Of a stretch of 64,000 nucleotides of DNA, positions 53,622-61,965 are shown in pieces (position 1 is the stretch's first letter; each line of letters opens with the position of its first letter). Position numbers and translations under genes: made by a program. Under the pieces are notes generated by a model. The model ran no database searches. It was not told where the DNA came from and saw only the letters and a list, made by a program, of their open reading frames with translations. The DNA is from Acinetobacter tandoii DSM 14970 = CIP 107469 (GTDB lineage: Bacteria > Pseudomonadota > Gammaproteobacteria > Pseudomonadales > Moraxellaceae). Where the stretch lies: the NCBI RefSeq assembly GCF_000400735.1, contig NZ_KE007371.1:332702-396701 (forward strand), read 5' to 3'.

Positions 53622-53650
53622 AAAAAGCCCGACAGGATGTCGGGCTTTTT
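53622..53650. terminator. Bidirectional intrinsic terminator
   Basis: AAAAAGCCCGACA, GGA loop, TGTCGGGCTTTTT: a perfect 13-bp stem between the convergent ABC operon and rarA. Confidence 0.92.
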
Positions 53651-53668
53651 TATTTAGACTACACAGCC

Positions 53669-54943
53669 TTATTGCTGCTGTTGTTCTTGCATCCAACGGC
53701 GTTGCTGTAAACGCTCACCTTCTACTTCACGTTTATTACGCGCAGATTCGTACAACTTGGTACCTTTCAATTCTGGAGGCAAATATTCTTGCATGACAAA
53801 ATGTTCAGGGTAGTTATGCGGATATAAATAGTCCACCCCATAGCCTTGCTGTTTCATCAGTTTGGTTGGGGCATTACGTAAATGCAATGGCACTGGCAAA
53901 TTCGCCGTTCTTTCTGCCAAATCGAGGGCTTTGTTAATTGCCAGATAAGTGCTGTTGCTTTTGGCACTGGTTGCCAAATACACGGCACATTGTCCTAAAA
54001 TAATCCGTGCTTCAGGCATACCCACCGCTTGCACCGAACGGAAACACTCTCCAGCCAAAAGCAAAGCATTCGGATTAGAATTGCCGATATCTTCCGAAGA
54101 GGCAATCAACATGCGACGTGCAATAAATACGGGGTCTTCCCCGCCTTTTAGCATCCGTGCCATCCAATATAAAGCCGCGTCTGGATCACTGCCGCGAATC
54201 GACTTAATAAAGGCCGAAACCAAGTCATAATGCTGTTCACCTGATTTGTCATACCGCGCAATATTTTGCTGTGCAACACGCACGACAATGGCATTGGTGA
54301 TGATATTTTCAACATCTGCTTCAAAGGTACTGGCTATTAGATCGAGTAAATTCAGTGCCTTACGTGCATCACCTGCGGCAAACTGCAACAAGGCATCAAA
54401 TTCTTCAATTTGAATAAAGCGTTGTTTTAAAAAATGATCTTGTTGTATCGCTCGTAGAATCAGTTCCTGAATCGCCTCATTACTGAGTGCATTTAAGGTA
54501 TAAACCTGACAACGCGACAATAAGGCGCTATTGACTTCAAAGGAAGGATTTTCTGTAGTCGCACCAATCAGCGTAATCTTGCCCTTTTCCACCGCATTCA
54601 ATAAAGCGTCTTGCTGTGATTTGTTGAAACGGTGAATTTCATCAATAAACACCACAGGGGTCAGCAAATCACCACTTTCTGCAATGATTTCACGTAATTC
54701 TTTCACGCCCGTATTTAATGCCGACAGACTAACAAAAGGACGGTCTACCGCTTGTGCCAACAACAAGGCAATCGTGGTTTTACCGACACCAGGCGGTCCC
54801 CAGAAAATAATTGAAGGTAAATGCCCTTGATCAATCATCTGGCGTAAAGGTGCCTGCTCGCCCAACAAATGATCTTGCCCAATAATTTCAGACAAATCAC
54901 GAGGACGAAGACGTTCTGGAAGCGGAATCTGGGTGTCTGACAT
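53669..54943 (-). CDS. rarA: Replication-associated recombination protein RarA
   Basis: The 424-residue AAA+ protein has Walker A WGPPGVGKTT, Walker B VVFIDEIHRFNKSQQDALL, sensor 1 GATTENPSFEVN and the RarA/MgsA C-terminal segment GGEDPVFIARRMLIASSEDIGNSNPNALL and GYGVDYLYPHNYPEHFV. It acts at stalled replication forks. Minus strand, monocistronic. Confidence 0.95.
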   Translation of the reverse strand: MSDTQIPLPERLRPRDLSEIIGQDHLLGEQAPLRQMIDQGHLPSIIFWGPPGVGKTTIALLLAQAVDRPFVSLSALNTGVKELREIIAESGDLLTPVVFIDEIHRFNKSQQDALLNAVEKGKITLIGATTENPSFEVNSALLSRCQVYTLNALSNEAIQELILRAIQQDHFLKQRFIQIEEFDALLQFAAGDARKALNLLDLIASTFEADVENIITNAIVVRVAQQNIARYDKSGEQHYDLVSAFIKSIRGSDPDAALYWMARMLKGGEDPVFIARRMLIASSEDIGNSNPNALLLAGECFRSVQAVGMPEARIILGQCAVYLATSAKSNSTYLAINKALDLAERTANLPVPLHLRNAPTKLMKQQGYGVDYLYPHNYPEHFVMQEYLPPELKGTKLYESARNKREVEGERLQQRRWMQEQQQQ

Positions 54944-55025
54944 ACGGTTATTTCAGCCAATGAAGGTGATTCTAGTCTACACTGGAATGCCAAGCAGACT
55001 GAATACCTGAATGTTTAAGATCCCA

Positions 55026-55928
55026 CTAGAATAGCTGGTAATTTAAAATATCCAACAAAGAGGCTGCAAACATTTGTCCATGACTTAAATTTGGATAAAG
55101 CAACAGTTTGCTTTGTACCCCTTGTTGTTGAAAATGTGCAATCACATCTCGATTCTCTTGCACCGTTTTCAGATTAAAATTTGGGCTTTTTGTCGCAGGA
55201 TGAAGTTGTGCTAAATCCCCTTCCATAATCCATAAAGCTTGGGCCTGATCATGCGACATTGCCTTAGTTTGCATATTTTTCAGAATACGGCCATCCGCCC
55301 ACGACAAAGATGGACTTGCAGCAAAATAATGACTGAAGTATTGAGCGTGCATCAAACTATCTAATACAAATAGCCCGCCATAAGAATGTCCCCATAAAGC
55401 TTGCCGTTGAGGATCTAATTTAATCTGTCCAGCTACCCAAGGTTGAATTTGGCTGAATAAGACTTCACGGAACTGTATGCTGCCCCCACTTAAGCGCTCA
55501 GGTCGACGGGGATCTGCTGTAATTTTTCCAGTTTCATCTGTTGGGGTATAATCCAAAGCACGTGCTGCTGTATCAAAAGGCAAGTCTGTGTCATAGCCAA
55601 TTGCAACCAAAACTGGCGCTTCACGCGTTGCCAAATGCTGCAATACATCTTCAGACAAATAAGACATCGCCGAATTACCGTCGAGCATGAATAATGCAGG
55701 AGAGACTCTTGCTGTTTGTTGGTGCGGAAGACCTAACCAGACTTTATAACGACGCTGCTGATCGGCAGATTGGAAATACTTCACCTGAAACTGATAGTAG
55801 GCGGAGCCCTGTTCTGCAATATTGGCTTTTAAGGGGGCTAGATTCGGTTTTGCCTGTACGTCTGCATGGATCAGCAAGCTAAAGCCACATATCAGTAACA
55901 GTACAGACTTGCATGAGAAATGAAACAC
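55026..55928 (-). CDS. Periplasmic esterase, IroE/Fes-like
   Basis: The 300-residue protein has a signal peptide and an alpha/beta hydrolase core: FMLDGNSAMSYL, ALWGHSYGGLFVLDSL (nucleophile Ser), PSLSWADGRIL and a C-terminal NLSHGQMF His. PAT of this type (PF00756) includes IroE, a periplasmic trilactone hydrolase of enterobactin-type siderophores. It begins with GTG 55928 after GAGG. A Fur-box-like sequence is immediately upstream, supporting an iron-related role; siderophore hydrolysis is an inference. Confidence 0.82.
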   Translation of the reverse strand: MFHFSCKSVLLLICGFSLLIHADVQAKPNLAPLKANIAEQGSAYYQFQVKYFQSADQQRRYKVWLGLPHQQTARVSPALFMLDGNSAMSYLSEDVLQHLATREAPVLVAIGYDTDLPFDTAARALDYTPTDETGKITADPRRPERLSGGSIQFREVLFSQIQPWVAGQIKLDPQRQALWGHSYGGLFVLDSLMHAQYFSHYFAASPSLSWADGRILKNMQTKAMSHDQAQALWIMEGDLAQLHPATKSPNFNLKTVQENRDVIAHFQQQGVQSKLLLYPNLSHGQMFAASLLDILNYQLF

Positions 55929-55972
55929 AACCAGACCTCAAAGACCCACAAAAGAGATCAAATAATATCTGT

Positions 55973-55992
55973 ATTAAGAATCATTATCAATT
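55973..55992 (-). promoter_or_regulatory. Candidate Fur box upstream of the esterase gene
   Basis: On the minus strand GATAATGATTCTTAATAC resembles GATAATGATAATCATTATC: the first nine bases are identical, several of the rest agree. It lies about 45 bases before the GTG start. Confidence 0.55.
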
Positions 55993-56016
55993 AAAACAGC
56001 TTGTTTTATCTGTGGG

Positions 56017-56469
56017 TTAACGTACCCAACGCACAATATATTCATCAATCTGTTCTTCATCGACTTCGGTCTCAGAGATACAACGACCTGCTGCCGACTT
56101 TCTGGCTTGAATGACACTCTGCCGCGAACCTGTATTTAAATAATGCCATGAAGGTAAACTTTTCCCTTCATTTAAACGCCGATATGCACAACTCGCAGGC
56201 AACCAATGAATCTGTCTTAATTTCTCTGGCGTCAATTGAATACAATCTGGGACATAATCCAAGCGTTCAGGATAGTTGCTACAACGTGCGGTTGTACAAT
56301 CCAGTAGTTTGCACGCGACTTTGGTATACGCAACTTCTTGCGTATCTTCATCCTCTAATTTCACCAAACAGCATAAGCCACAACCATCGCATAAAGCCTC
56401 CCACTCTTGAGTATTCAGGGCTTCAAGCGGATATTTTTTCCAGAACTGCGGGCGTAATTCACTAGACAT
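56017..56469 (-). CDS. YcgN-type cysteine-cluster protein
   Basis: The 150-residue protein has FWKKYPLEALNTQEWEALCDGCGLCCLVKLED and VACKLLDCTTARCSNYPERL and ends with DEEQIDEYIVRWV, the UPF0260/YcgN pattern of about eight cysteines likely binding metal or a cluster. Function unknown. ATG 56469 is used; a TTG three codons upstream is less likely. A Fur-like box upstream of the neighbouring gene is not in front of this one. Confidence 0.93.
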   Translation of the reverse strand: MSSELRPQFWKKYPLEALNTQEWEALCDGCGLCCLVKLEDEDTQEVAYTKVACKLLDCTTARCSNYPERLDYVPDCIQLTPEKLRQIHWLPASCAYRRLNEGKSLPSWHYLNTGSRQSVIQARKSAAGRCISETEVDEEQIDEYIVRWVR

Positions 56470-56657
56470 GGTGGGCAAAAACTAAAAATAACATGATCAT
56501 TATATCAATAAAATCCTGCAACAATGCAGCAATCTCTTTTACGTTAAATCATAGACTTACTCCAATATGCGAACATTTTTTAGACAAAAGATCAACATTT
56601 TAAAGCGCTATCCAAACCTATACTGAGTGCAAGACAACAACAACATGGAGAAGACTT

Positions 56658-56816
56658 ATGTTCCGTTGGGCGATTATTTTTGCAGTGATTGCATTAATTG
56701 CGAGCTTACTCGGCTTTGGTGGTGTTGCAGGGTTATCCAAAGACTTTGCGGTGATCTTATTGGTCGTTGCCGTCATTTTGGCGATCATCGGCTTTATTTC
56801 TAGAGGGAAAGCTTAG
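56658..56816 (+). CDS. DUF1328 (YtjA)-type small membrane protein
   Basis: A 52-residue protein, too short for most ORF lists: [52 protein letters not shown]. It has two membrane helices around the GFGGVAG turn, a perfect match in style and length for DUF1328/YtjA. Function unknown; homologues are stress-inducible. A GGAGAAG ribosome site lies ahead of the ATG, and a strong terminator follows, so it is monocistronic. Confidence 0.92.
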   Translation: MFRWAIIFAVIALIASLLGFGGVAGLSKDFAVILLVVAVILAIIGFISRGKA

Positions 56817-56841
56817 AATACGGTCATCAAATATACTTCAT

Positions 56842-56871
56842 AAAAAAGAAGGATTTTTCCTTCTTTTTTTT
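56842..56871 (+). terminator. Terminator after the DUF1328 gene
   Basis: AAAAAAGAAGGA, TTTT loop, TCCTTCTTTTTTT hairpin with a long T tract. Confidence 0.88.
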
Positions 56872-57108
56872 ATGTTTAAAGGGCTAGTTTAAGCATAGAA
56901 ACCGCGCGTTCTACTCATATTTTTTATTTTCACCCAATCAAAGATTTTTATTCATTTTTTTAATTTCAATAGTTTAAATAAATCAATCCAAATATATAGA
57001 TGTTTTTTTACACTTCTTCAGCGCCATGACATTATTTTTTCAAAATCATGGATTATTTTATGCTTTAATCATTCAATTCTCGTACTCAATAATACTAAGG
57101 ACTAAGGG

Positions 57109-57849
57109 ATGACCACCAATATTCAAACTCGTGAAATCGAATATACTGCCGCAGATGGTACGCGCTTAATTGGATATTTTGCTGCACCAAGCACGGCTAA
57201 ACCAGTTGCAGGTGTTTTGGTTGCACCTGAATGGTGGGGACGCAATGAATATACAGAACAGCGTGCACGCGAACTGGCCGAACATGGCTATGCAGCCTTT
57301 GCCATTGATATGTATGGCGATAAAAATGTCACTACATCTGCGGCGCAAGCCAACGAATGGATGATGCAAACCTTCCAAACACCAGACACCATTGTGACTC
57401 GTGCGTCAGCAGGTTTAGCAACTTTGGCTGCACAAACCGAAGTAAATGCAGATAAACTGGCTGCAATTGGCTTCTGTTATGGAGGTAAAGTTATTTTGGA
57501 TTTAGCACGTTCGGGTGCTGAACTGAAAGCTGTCGTGACCTTCCACGCCAATCTGTCAGCACAAGTGCCTGCCCAAGCAGGTCAAGTCAAAGCTGAAATT
57601 TTGGTCTTACACGGTGAACTCGACAGCATGGTCAGCTTAGATGATGTTGCACATTTCCGTGAAGAAATGTATGCCGCTCAAGTCCCACACGAAGTCATTG
57701 TTTTTGAAGATGCAAAGCATGGTTTCAGTAACCCACAAGCAGATGAAAGAGCCAAAGCCAATGGTGTAGACTTAGGCTATAATGCTGAAGCGGAACGACA
57801 AGGGCTTGAAGCCATGTATGAACTACTACAACGTCGTTTAGCTGAATAA
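57109..57849 (+). CDS. Dienelactone hydrolase family protein
   Basis: The 246-residue protein has VAGVLVAPEWWGRNEY, AAIGFCYGGKVILDLA (nucleophile Cys in GFCYGG), LVLHGELDSMVSLDDV (Asp) and FEDAKHGFSNPQADE (His), the Cys-Asp-His triad of the family. Some members open dienelactone in chlorocatechol breakdown, others have unknown roles; there are no neighbouring aromatic genes here. ATG 57109 begins after a weak purine-rich stretch. Followed by a hairpin. Confidence 0.93.
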   Translation: MTTNIQTREIEYTAADGTRLIGYFAAPSTAKPVAGVLVAPEWWGRNEYTEQRARELAEHGYAAFAIDMYGDKNVTTSAAQANEWMMQTFQTPDTIVTRASAGLATLAAQTEVNADKLAAIGFCYGGKVILDLARSGAELKAVVTFHANLSAQVPAQAGQVKAEILVLHGELDSMVSLDDVAHFREEMYAAQVPHEVIVFEDAKHGFSNPQADERAKANGVDLGYNAEAERQGLEAMYELLQRRLAE

Positions 57850-57864
57850 AAAAATAGAAACGTG

Positions 57865-57892
57865 GATGTTGGCTTTATCCAACATCATTTTT
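57865..57892 (+). terminator. Terminator after the dienelactone hydrolase gene
   Basis: GATGTTGG, 6-nt loop, CCAACATC then ATTTTTGAATTT; an AT-rich tract rather than a clean T run. Confidence 0.65.
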
Positions 57893-57924
57893 GAATTTGA
57901 ATGCTTTATTAAGAGGACAAGATA

Positions 57925-58290
57925 ATGACTGAGAACAACTGCCCATACTGCAATTTTGATGAGTTTGATATCATTGATAAAAATGAGTTTGGTGTAATTC
58001 TACCTGAACCAAATGCACTCTCTAAAGGACATTGCGTCATTATCCCTCTACGCCATGTCAGCTCTTTCTTTGATGTCACTGACAAAGAACGTAAAAGTTT
58101 AATGTCGCTTTTAGAACTGGCTCGCAATGAACTACAACTTCGTCATCAACCTACAGGTTTTCACATCGGCTTTAACGATGGCTCGGTGTTTGGTGAAGCA
58201 TCTGAACATTTGCACATCCACATTATCCCTCGTTACGATGACCAACCGCTAAAACTCGATGCGCGTTGGGGAATGTTAAGCGAAGCTTAA
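57925..58290 (+). CDS. HIT family protein
   Basis: The 121-residue protein has the HIT triad motif HLHIHIIPRY and the N-terminal CPYCNFDEFDIIDKNEFGVILPEPNALSKGHCVIIPLRHVSSFFD. Two N-terminal cysteines (CPYC) may bind zinc. HIT proteins hydrolyse nucleotide-linked phosphates. ATG 57925; the true substrate is unknown. A long palindrome follows, acting as terminator. Confidence 0.94.
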   Translation: MTENNCPYCNFDEFDIIDKNEFGVILPEPNALSKGHCVIIPLRHVSSFFDVTDKERKSLMSLLELARNELQLRHQPTGFHIGFNDGSVFGEASEHLHIHIIPRYDDQPLKLDARWGMLSEA

Positions 58291-58298
58291 TCTGCCAC

Positions 58299-58334
58299 CA
58301 TAAAAAAATGATGCGATCGCATCATTTTTTTATG
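58299..58334. terminator. 36-bp perfect palindrome, terminator
   Basis: CATAAAAAAATGATGCGA is followed directly by its exact reverse complement (halves meet at 58316/58317). The center is GCGATCGC and seven T residues follow the core, so it is a terminator with no free spacer; its hairpin would need a four-base loop. Confidence 0.8.
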
Positions 58335-58413
58335 CCTAAATTTCCTGTCGGGACTCAGCAAAAATCAGTACGGCTCCGCTATACTAAGTCGCTTGAAATT
58401 GTATAGAGTTCAC

Positions 58414-59442
58414 ATGTCTTCGTTTTCTTTCTCAGATGCCCTATTAGCTTGGTTCGATCTACATGGTCGACATGACCTACCTTGGCAAGTGGCAGATAAT
58501 CCTTACCAAGTATGGGTTTCCGAGATTATGCTGCAACAGACACAAGTCAAAACCGTACTCCAATATTTTGCACGTTTTGTGCAACGCTTCCCCACTGTTG
58601 AAGATTTAGGCCGTGCCTCTTGGGATGATGTTGCTCCTTACTGGGCAGGTTTAGGCTACTACGCACGCGCGCGTAATCTGCATAAGGCCGCAGCAATTGT
58701 GGCACAGCAGGGTCATTTCCCTAGCGGCTTAGAAGAATGGATGGCACTGCCAGGCATCGGACGCTCCACGGCGGGTGCATTAATGTCCTTGGGATTACGA
58801 CAATATGGCGTGATTATGGATGGTAACGTCAAACGCGTACTCGCCCGTTTCTTTGCCATTGAAGATGATCTTAGCAAACCTGTCCATGAACGTGCCTTGT
58901 GGCAACTGGCGGAACAACTGTGCCCAGAACAACGGAATCATGACTATACCCAAGCCATTATGGACTTAGGGGCAACCATCTGTACTCCCAAAAAACCGCT
59001 ATGTCTGTATTGTCCCATGCAGCAACATTGCAAAGCTCATCAACAGGGCTTAGAAACAGAACTGCCATATAAGAAGCCCAAGAAAGCCGTTCCTGTAAAA
59101 TCGGCACAAGTCATGGTATTGCAGTGCCAAGATCAATGGCTATGGTTACAGCGCCCCAATACTGGGTTGTGGGGTGGATTATGGAGTCTACCCATCTATG
59201 ACGATAGTGCTGAATTGACCCAAACCACACAAATGTTAGGTCTAAAACCAAACAGTAAGAATGCGCAAATTTCACATAGTTTTACGCATTTTACTTGGTT
59301 ACTTGATGCGATTTGTTTCCACGTGGAACCAGAACAAAAAGAGCATATTGCAATTGAACTCTCAGGCACATGGTACACGCCACAAAAAGCTACACAAATG
59401 GGGCTGCCTACTGCCATGAAAAAATTGATCTCTGCCTTATAG
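58414..59442 (+). CDS. mutY: Adenine DNA glycosylase
   Basis: The 342-residue enzyme has the MutY set: LPWQVADNPYQVWVSEIMLQQTQVKTVL, HhH-GPD region LPGIGRSTAGALMSLG, DGNVKRVLAR, catalytic DLGATIC, the iron-sulfur cysteines of CTPKKPLCLYCPMQQHC, and a C-terminal NUDIX-like domain (LQRPNTGLWGGLWSLP). It removes A opposite 8-oxoguanine. ATG 58414 is chosen over one seven codons upstream. Confidence 0.95.
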   Translation: MSSFSFSDALLAWFDLHGRHDLPWQVADNPYQVWVSEIMLQQTQVKTVLQYFARFVQRFPTVEDLGRASWDDVAPYWAGLGYYARARNLHKAAAIVAQQGHFPSGLEEWMALPGIGRSTAGALMSLGLRQYGVIMDGNVKRVLARFFAIEDDLSKPVHERALWQLAEQLCPEQRNHDYTQAIMDLGATICTPKKPLCLYCPMQQHCKAHQQGLETELPYKKPKKAVPVKSAQVMVLQCQDQWLWLQRPNTGLWGGLWSLPIYDDSAELTQTTQMLGLKPNSKNAQISHSFTHFTWLLDAICFHVEPEQKEHIAIELSGTWYTPQKATQMGLPTAMKKLISAL

Positions 59443-59507
59443 ATATGACATAGTCTGAAACTGAAAGTTTAGCTTCTTGAAAATCACAATAATCAAAAGG
59501 AAAAATT

Positions 59508-60047
59508 GTGCTTCGTCAGTTTGCGATTAGCAGTTTAACAATCAGTTTTTTGGTACTCACCGCCTGTACTTCGACACCCAAGAAAACAGGCTCTGGGCTG
59601 CCGCTCTCTACCGTTCAAGACCTACAACGCACACCGCTTAAATCGAACTTACCCATTCCTGTGCAAAATATTAAAACCAAACAATTGACCGATACATGGG
59701 GTGCTTCACGCAGCCAAGGGCGTCGACATGAAGGTATCGACATTTTGGCTCCACGTGGAACCAAAGTGTATAGCACTACCGATGGATTAATTGCTGACTT
59801 ACGCGATAACAATTTGGGTGGTAAAGTAATTTGGGTGTTGGGGCCAAGTGGCTCTTGGCATTATTATGCACACTTAAATGAGCACAAACGTGGGCTGGCC
59901 GTTGGAGATTATGTCAAAAAAGGCGATCTGATTGGCTATGTAGGCAACACTGGAAATGCTCGACATACTGCACCCCATTTGCATTATGGCATCTATTTAG
60001 AAGGCAAAGGTCGCGGTGCGGTCAATCCTTTTCCATATTTACGTTAA
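59508..60047 (+). CDS. M23 (LytM) family lipoprotein
   Basis: The 179-residue protein has a lipobox (LTAC) and a LytM domain with zinc ligands in RRHEGIDILAP (H-x3-D) and PHLHYGIY (HxH), so it is probably catalytically competent, cutting peptidoglycan peptide bonds. It begins with GTG 59508 after AAAGGA. Similar lipoproteins include NlpD/EnvC-type activators, but those usually lack one of the ligands. Confidence 0.9.
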   Translation: MLRQFAISSLTISFLVLTACTSTPKKTGSGLPLSTVQDLQRTPLKSNLPIPVQNIKTKQLTDTWGASRSQGRRHEGIDILAPRGTKVYSTTDGLIADLRDNNLGGKVIWVLGPSGSWHYYAHLNEHKRGLAVGDYVKKGDLIGYVGNTGNARHTAPHLHYGIYLEGKGRGAVNPFPYLR

Positions 60048-60066
60048 TTTTTTTTAGGAAATACAC

Positions 60067-60312
60067 ATGTCTGAAGTGTTGATGAATCGTCTGGTTGAAT
60101 TTGCAGAATCAGGCAATCAACAAAAAATTGTAGTTGCAGGACAAAGCTATCAAGGCTGGGTCATGGAAATTACCGAAGATGCCCTGTTGATTAGTACAGG
60201 TTTTGCAGACAAATCAGGCAAAGATTTCTGGATTTCATTTAACGAGCTACAACAAGCAAACTTATCCTACTGGGACAATAAAACGGATCAGTGGATAGAC
60301 TTCACTTTATAA
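60067..60312 (+). CDS. Small hypothetical protein (81 aa)
   Basis: The 81-residue protein is soluble and mixed in charge (VVAGQSYQGWVMEITEDALLISTGFADKSG, then SYWDNKTDQWIDFTL). It looks like a small beta-rich Sm- or WW-like fold but I do not recognise the family. ATG 60067 follows TTAGGA, 19 bases after the LytM gene and 25 before tag, so it is probably in one transcript with them. Confidence 0.72.
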   Translation: MSEVLMNRLVEFAESGNQQKIVVAGQSYQGWVMEITEDALLISTGFADKSGKDFWISFNELQQANLSYWDNKTDQWIDFTL

Positions 60313-60337
60313 ATCGACAACAACATAGAGAGGAACA

Positions 60338-60901
60338 ATGACTAAACAACGCTGTGGCTGGTGTACCGAGGATCCTCTCTACATTGCCTATCATGATCAT
60401 GAATGGGGACAACCTGTGCATGATGAGCAACATTTATTTGAAATGCTTTGTCTCGAAGGACAGCAAGCGGGTCTGTCTTGGATTACTGTACTGAAAAAAC
60501 GGGAAAGCTACCGCCAACATTTTTTTCAGCACCCGATTCAACAGATTGCCGAGCTGAGCGATGCTGACCTAGAAGCCAAATTACAAGATGCTGGACTCAT
60601 TCGACACATTGGCAAACTACAAGCCATTCGAGAGAATGCACGCGCTTGGCAAAGCCTAAAACAACAAGAAAATGTCGTGGATTGGTTGTGGAGTTTTGTC
60701 AGCCATAAACCTATTTTGAATGCTGTACCTAACTATAAAACGGCACCTGCACAAACTGACATTAGCCAACAAATGTCTAAGGCCTTAAAGAAAAAAGGCT
60801 TCAAATTTGTGGGGCCAACGACCTGTTATGCCTTTATGCAAGCCGTGGGTATGGTCGATGATCACGAAGATCATTGCCCCGCCAAAAATACAACAAAATA
60901 G
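60338..60901 (+). CDS. tag: 3-methyladenine DNA glycosylase I
   Basis: The 187-residue enzyme has CGWCTEDPLYIAYHDHEWGQPVHDEQHLFEMLCLEG, the zinc ligands Cys4, His17-type and, at the end, DHEDHCPAK, and GLSWITVLKKRESYRQHF. It excises 3-methyladenine. It lies in a plus-strand run with the LytM and 81-aa genes. Its C-terminus overlaps no gene, and adh starts 26 bases later. Confidence 0.95.
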   Translation: MTKQRCGWCTEDPLYIAYHDHEWGQPVHDEQHLFEMLCLEGQQAGLSWITVLKKRESYRQHFFQHPIQQIAELSDADLEAKLQDAGLIRHIGKLQAIRENARAWQSLKQQENVVDWLWSFVSHKPILNAVPNYKTAPAQTDISQQMSKALKKKGFKFVGPTTCYAFMQAVGMVDDHEDHCPAKNTTK

Positions 60902-60927
60902 TCCCCATAAAAATAGAGGATGCCATC

Positions 60928-61965
60928 ATGAGTAATAATCTGATCAATAGCTATGCTGCCCTACATGCAGGCGAGGCACTGGTCCCCTTTCAATTTGATG
61001 CAGGCGAACTTCAAGCCCATCAAGTTGAAATTAAAGTGGAATATTGTGGACTCTGTCATTCTGATGTTTCGGTGATTGAGAATCAGTGGGGCAATGCTGT
61101 TTATCCTGTAATCGCAGGGCATGAAGTGATTGGCACCATCTTAAGAATGGGTTCTGAAGCCAAAGGATTACAAATAGGTCAACGCGTAGGGTTGGGTTGG
61201 ACTGCGGAAAGCTGTCAATACTGTGATCAATGCGTGGCTGGACAGCCTGTATTATGCAGCAGTGGCAGCACTGCGACCATTGTAGGTCATGCTGGTGGCT
61301 TTGCCGATAAAGTCCGAGCAGCATGGCAATGGGTCATTCCGCTGCCTGAAGATTTAGACCCTGAAAGCGCAGGGCCTCTGCTCTGTGGCGGGATTACCGT
61401 TTTTGATCCTTTACTCAAGCACAATATTCAAGCCACGCATCATGTCGGTGTGATTGGCATTGGTGGCTTGGGGCATATGGCAATTAAATTACTTAAAGCT
61501 TGGGGTTGTGAAATTACCGCCTTTACTTCAAGTCTGGACAAGACCGATGAACTTAAAGCGATGGGCGCAGACCATGTCGTAAATAGCCGCGATGTAGATG
61601 CACTGAAAACCCAACGAGGCAAATTTGACCTGTTGCTCAGTACGGTTAATGTCACGCTGAATTGGCCTGCTTATATCAGTACACTGGCACCAAATGGCAC
61701 CATACATCTGTTAGGTTTACCACTAGAACCCATCAAGTTTAATGTGGGTAGTCTGATTGGCGGAGCAAAGTCAATCACAGGCTCACCTACAGGTTCACCT
61801 GCTGCATTACGTCAACTGCTCAAGTTCGCTGCACGTAAAAACATTGCGCCACAAATTGAATTGTTCCCGATGTCACAACTCAATCAGGCGATCGAGCGTT
61901 TGCACTCAGGCCAAGCCCGTTATCGGATTGTGCTTCAAGCCGACTTCGAATCCAGCACAACATAA
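60928..61965 (+). CDS. Zinc-dependent alcohol dehydrogenase
   Basis: The 345-residue MDR enzyme has the catalytic zinc motif CGLCHSDVSVIE plus GHEVIG, the structural zinc cysteines CQYCDQCVAGQPVLC, and the nucleotide fold GIGGLGHMAIKL. Together they resemble the YahK/cinnamyl-alcohol type, usually NADP-dependent. ATG 60928 follows TAGAGGA at seven bases, better than an upstream start at 60874. It ends inside the 3' end of a convergent MocR gene (31 bases overlap). Confidence 0.93.
   Translation: MSNNLINSYAALHAGEALVPFQFDAGELQAHQVEIKVEYCGLCHSDVSVIENQWGNAVYPVIAGHEVIGTILRMGSEAKGLQIGQRVGLGWTAESCQYCDQCVAGQPVLCSSGSTATIVGHAGGFADKVRAAWQWVIPLPEDLDPESAGPLLCGGITVFDPLLKHNIQATHHVGVIGIGGLGHMAIKLLKAWGCEITAFTSSLDKTDELKAMGADHVVNSRDVDALKTQRGKFDLLLSTVNVTLNWPAYISTLAPNGTIHLLGLPLEPIKFNVGSLIGGAKSITGSPTGSPAALRQLLKFAARKNIAPQIELFPMSQLNQAIERLHSGQARYRIVLQADFESSTT

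Noticed and set aside
53457..53696. 79-codon minus-strand frame downstream of rarA
   Set aside because: It runs through the strong bidirectional terminator and the end of rarA; no ribosome site.
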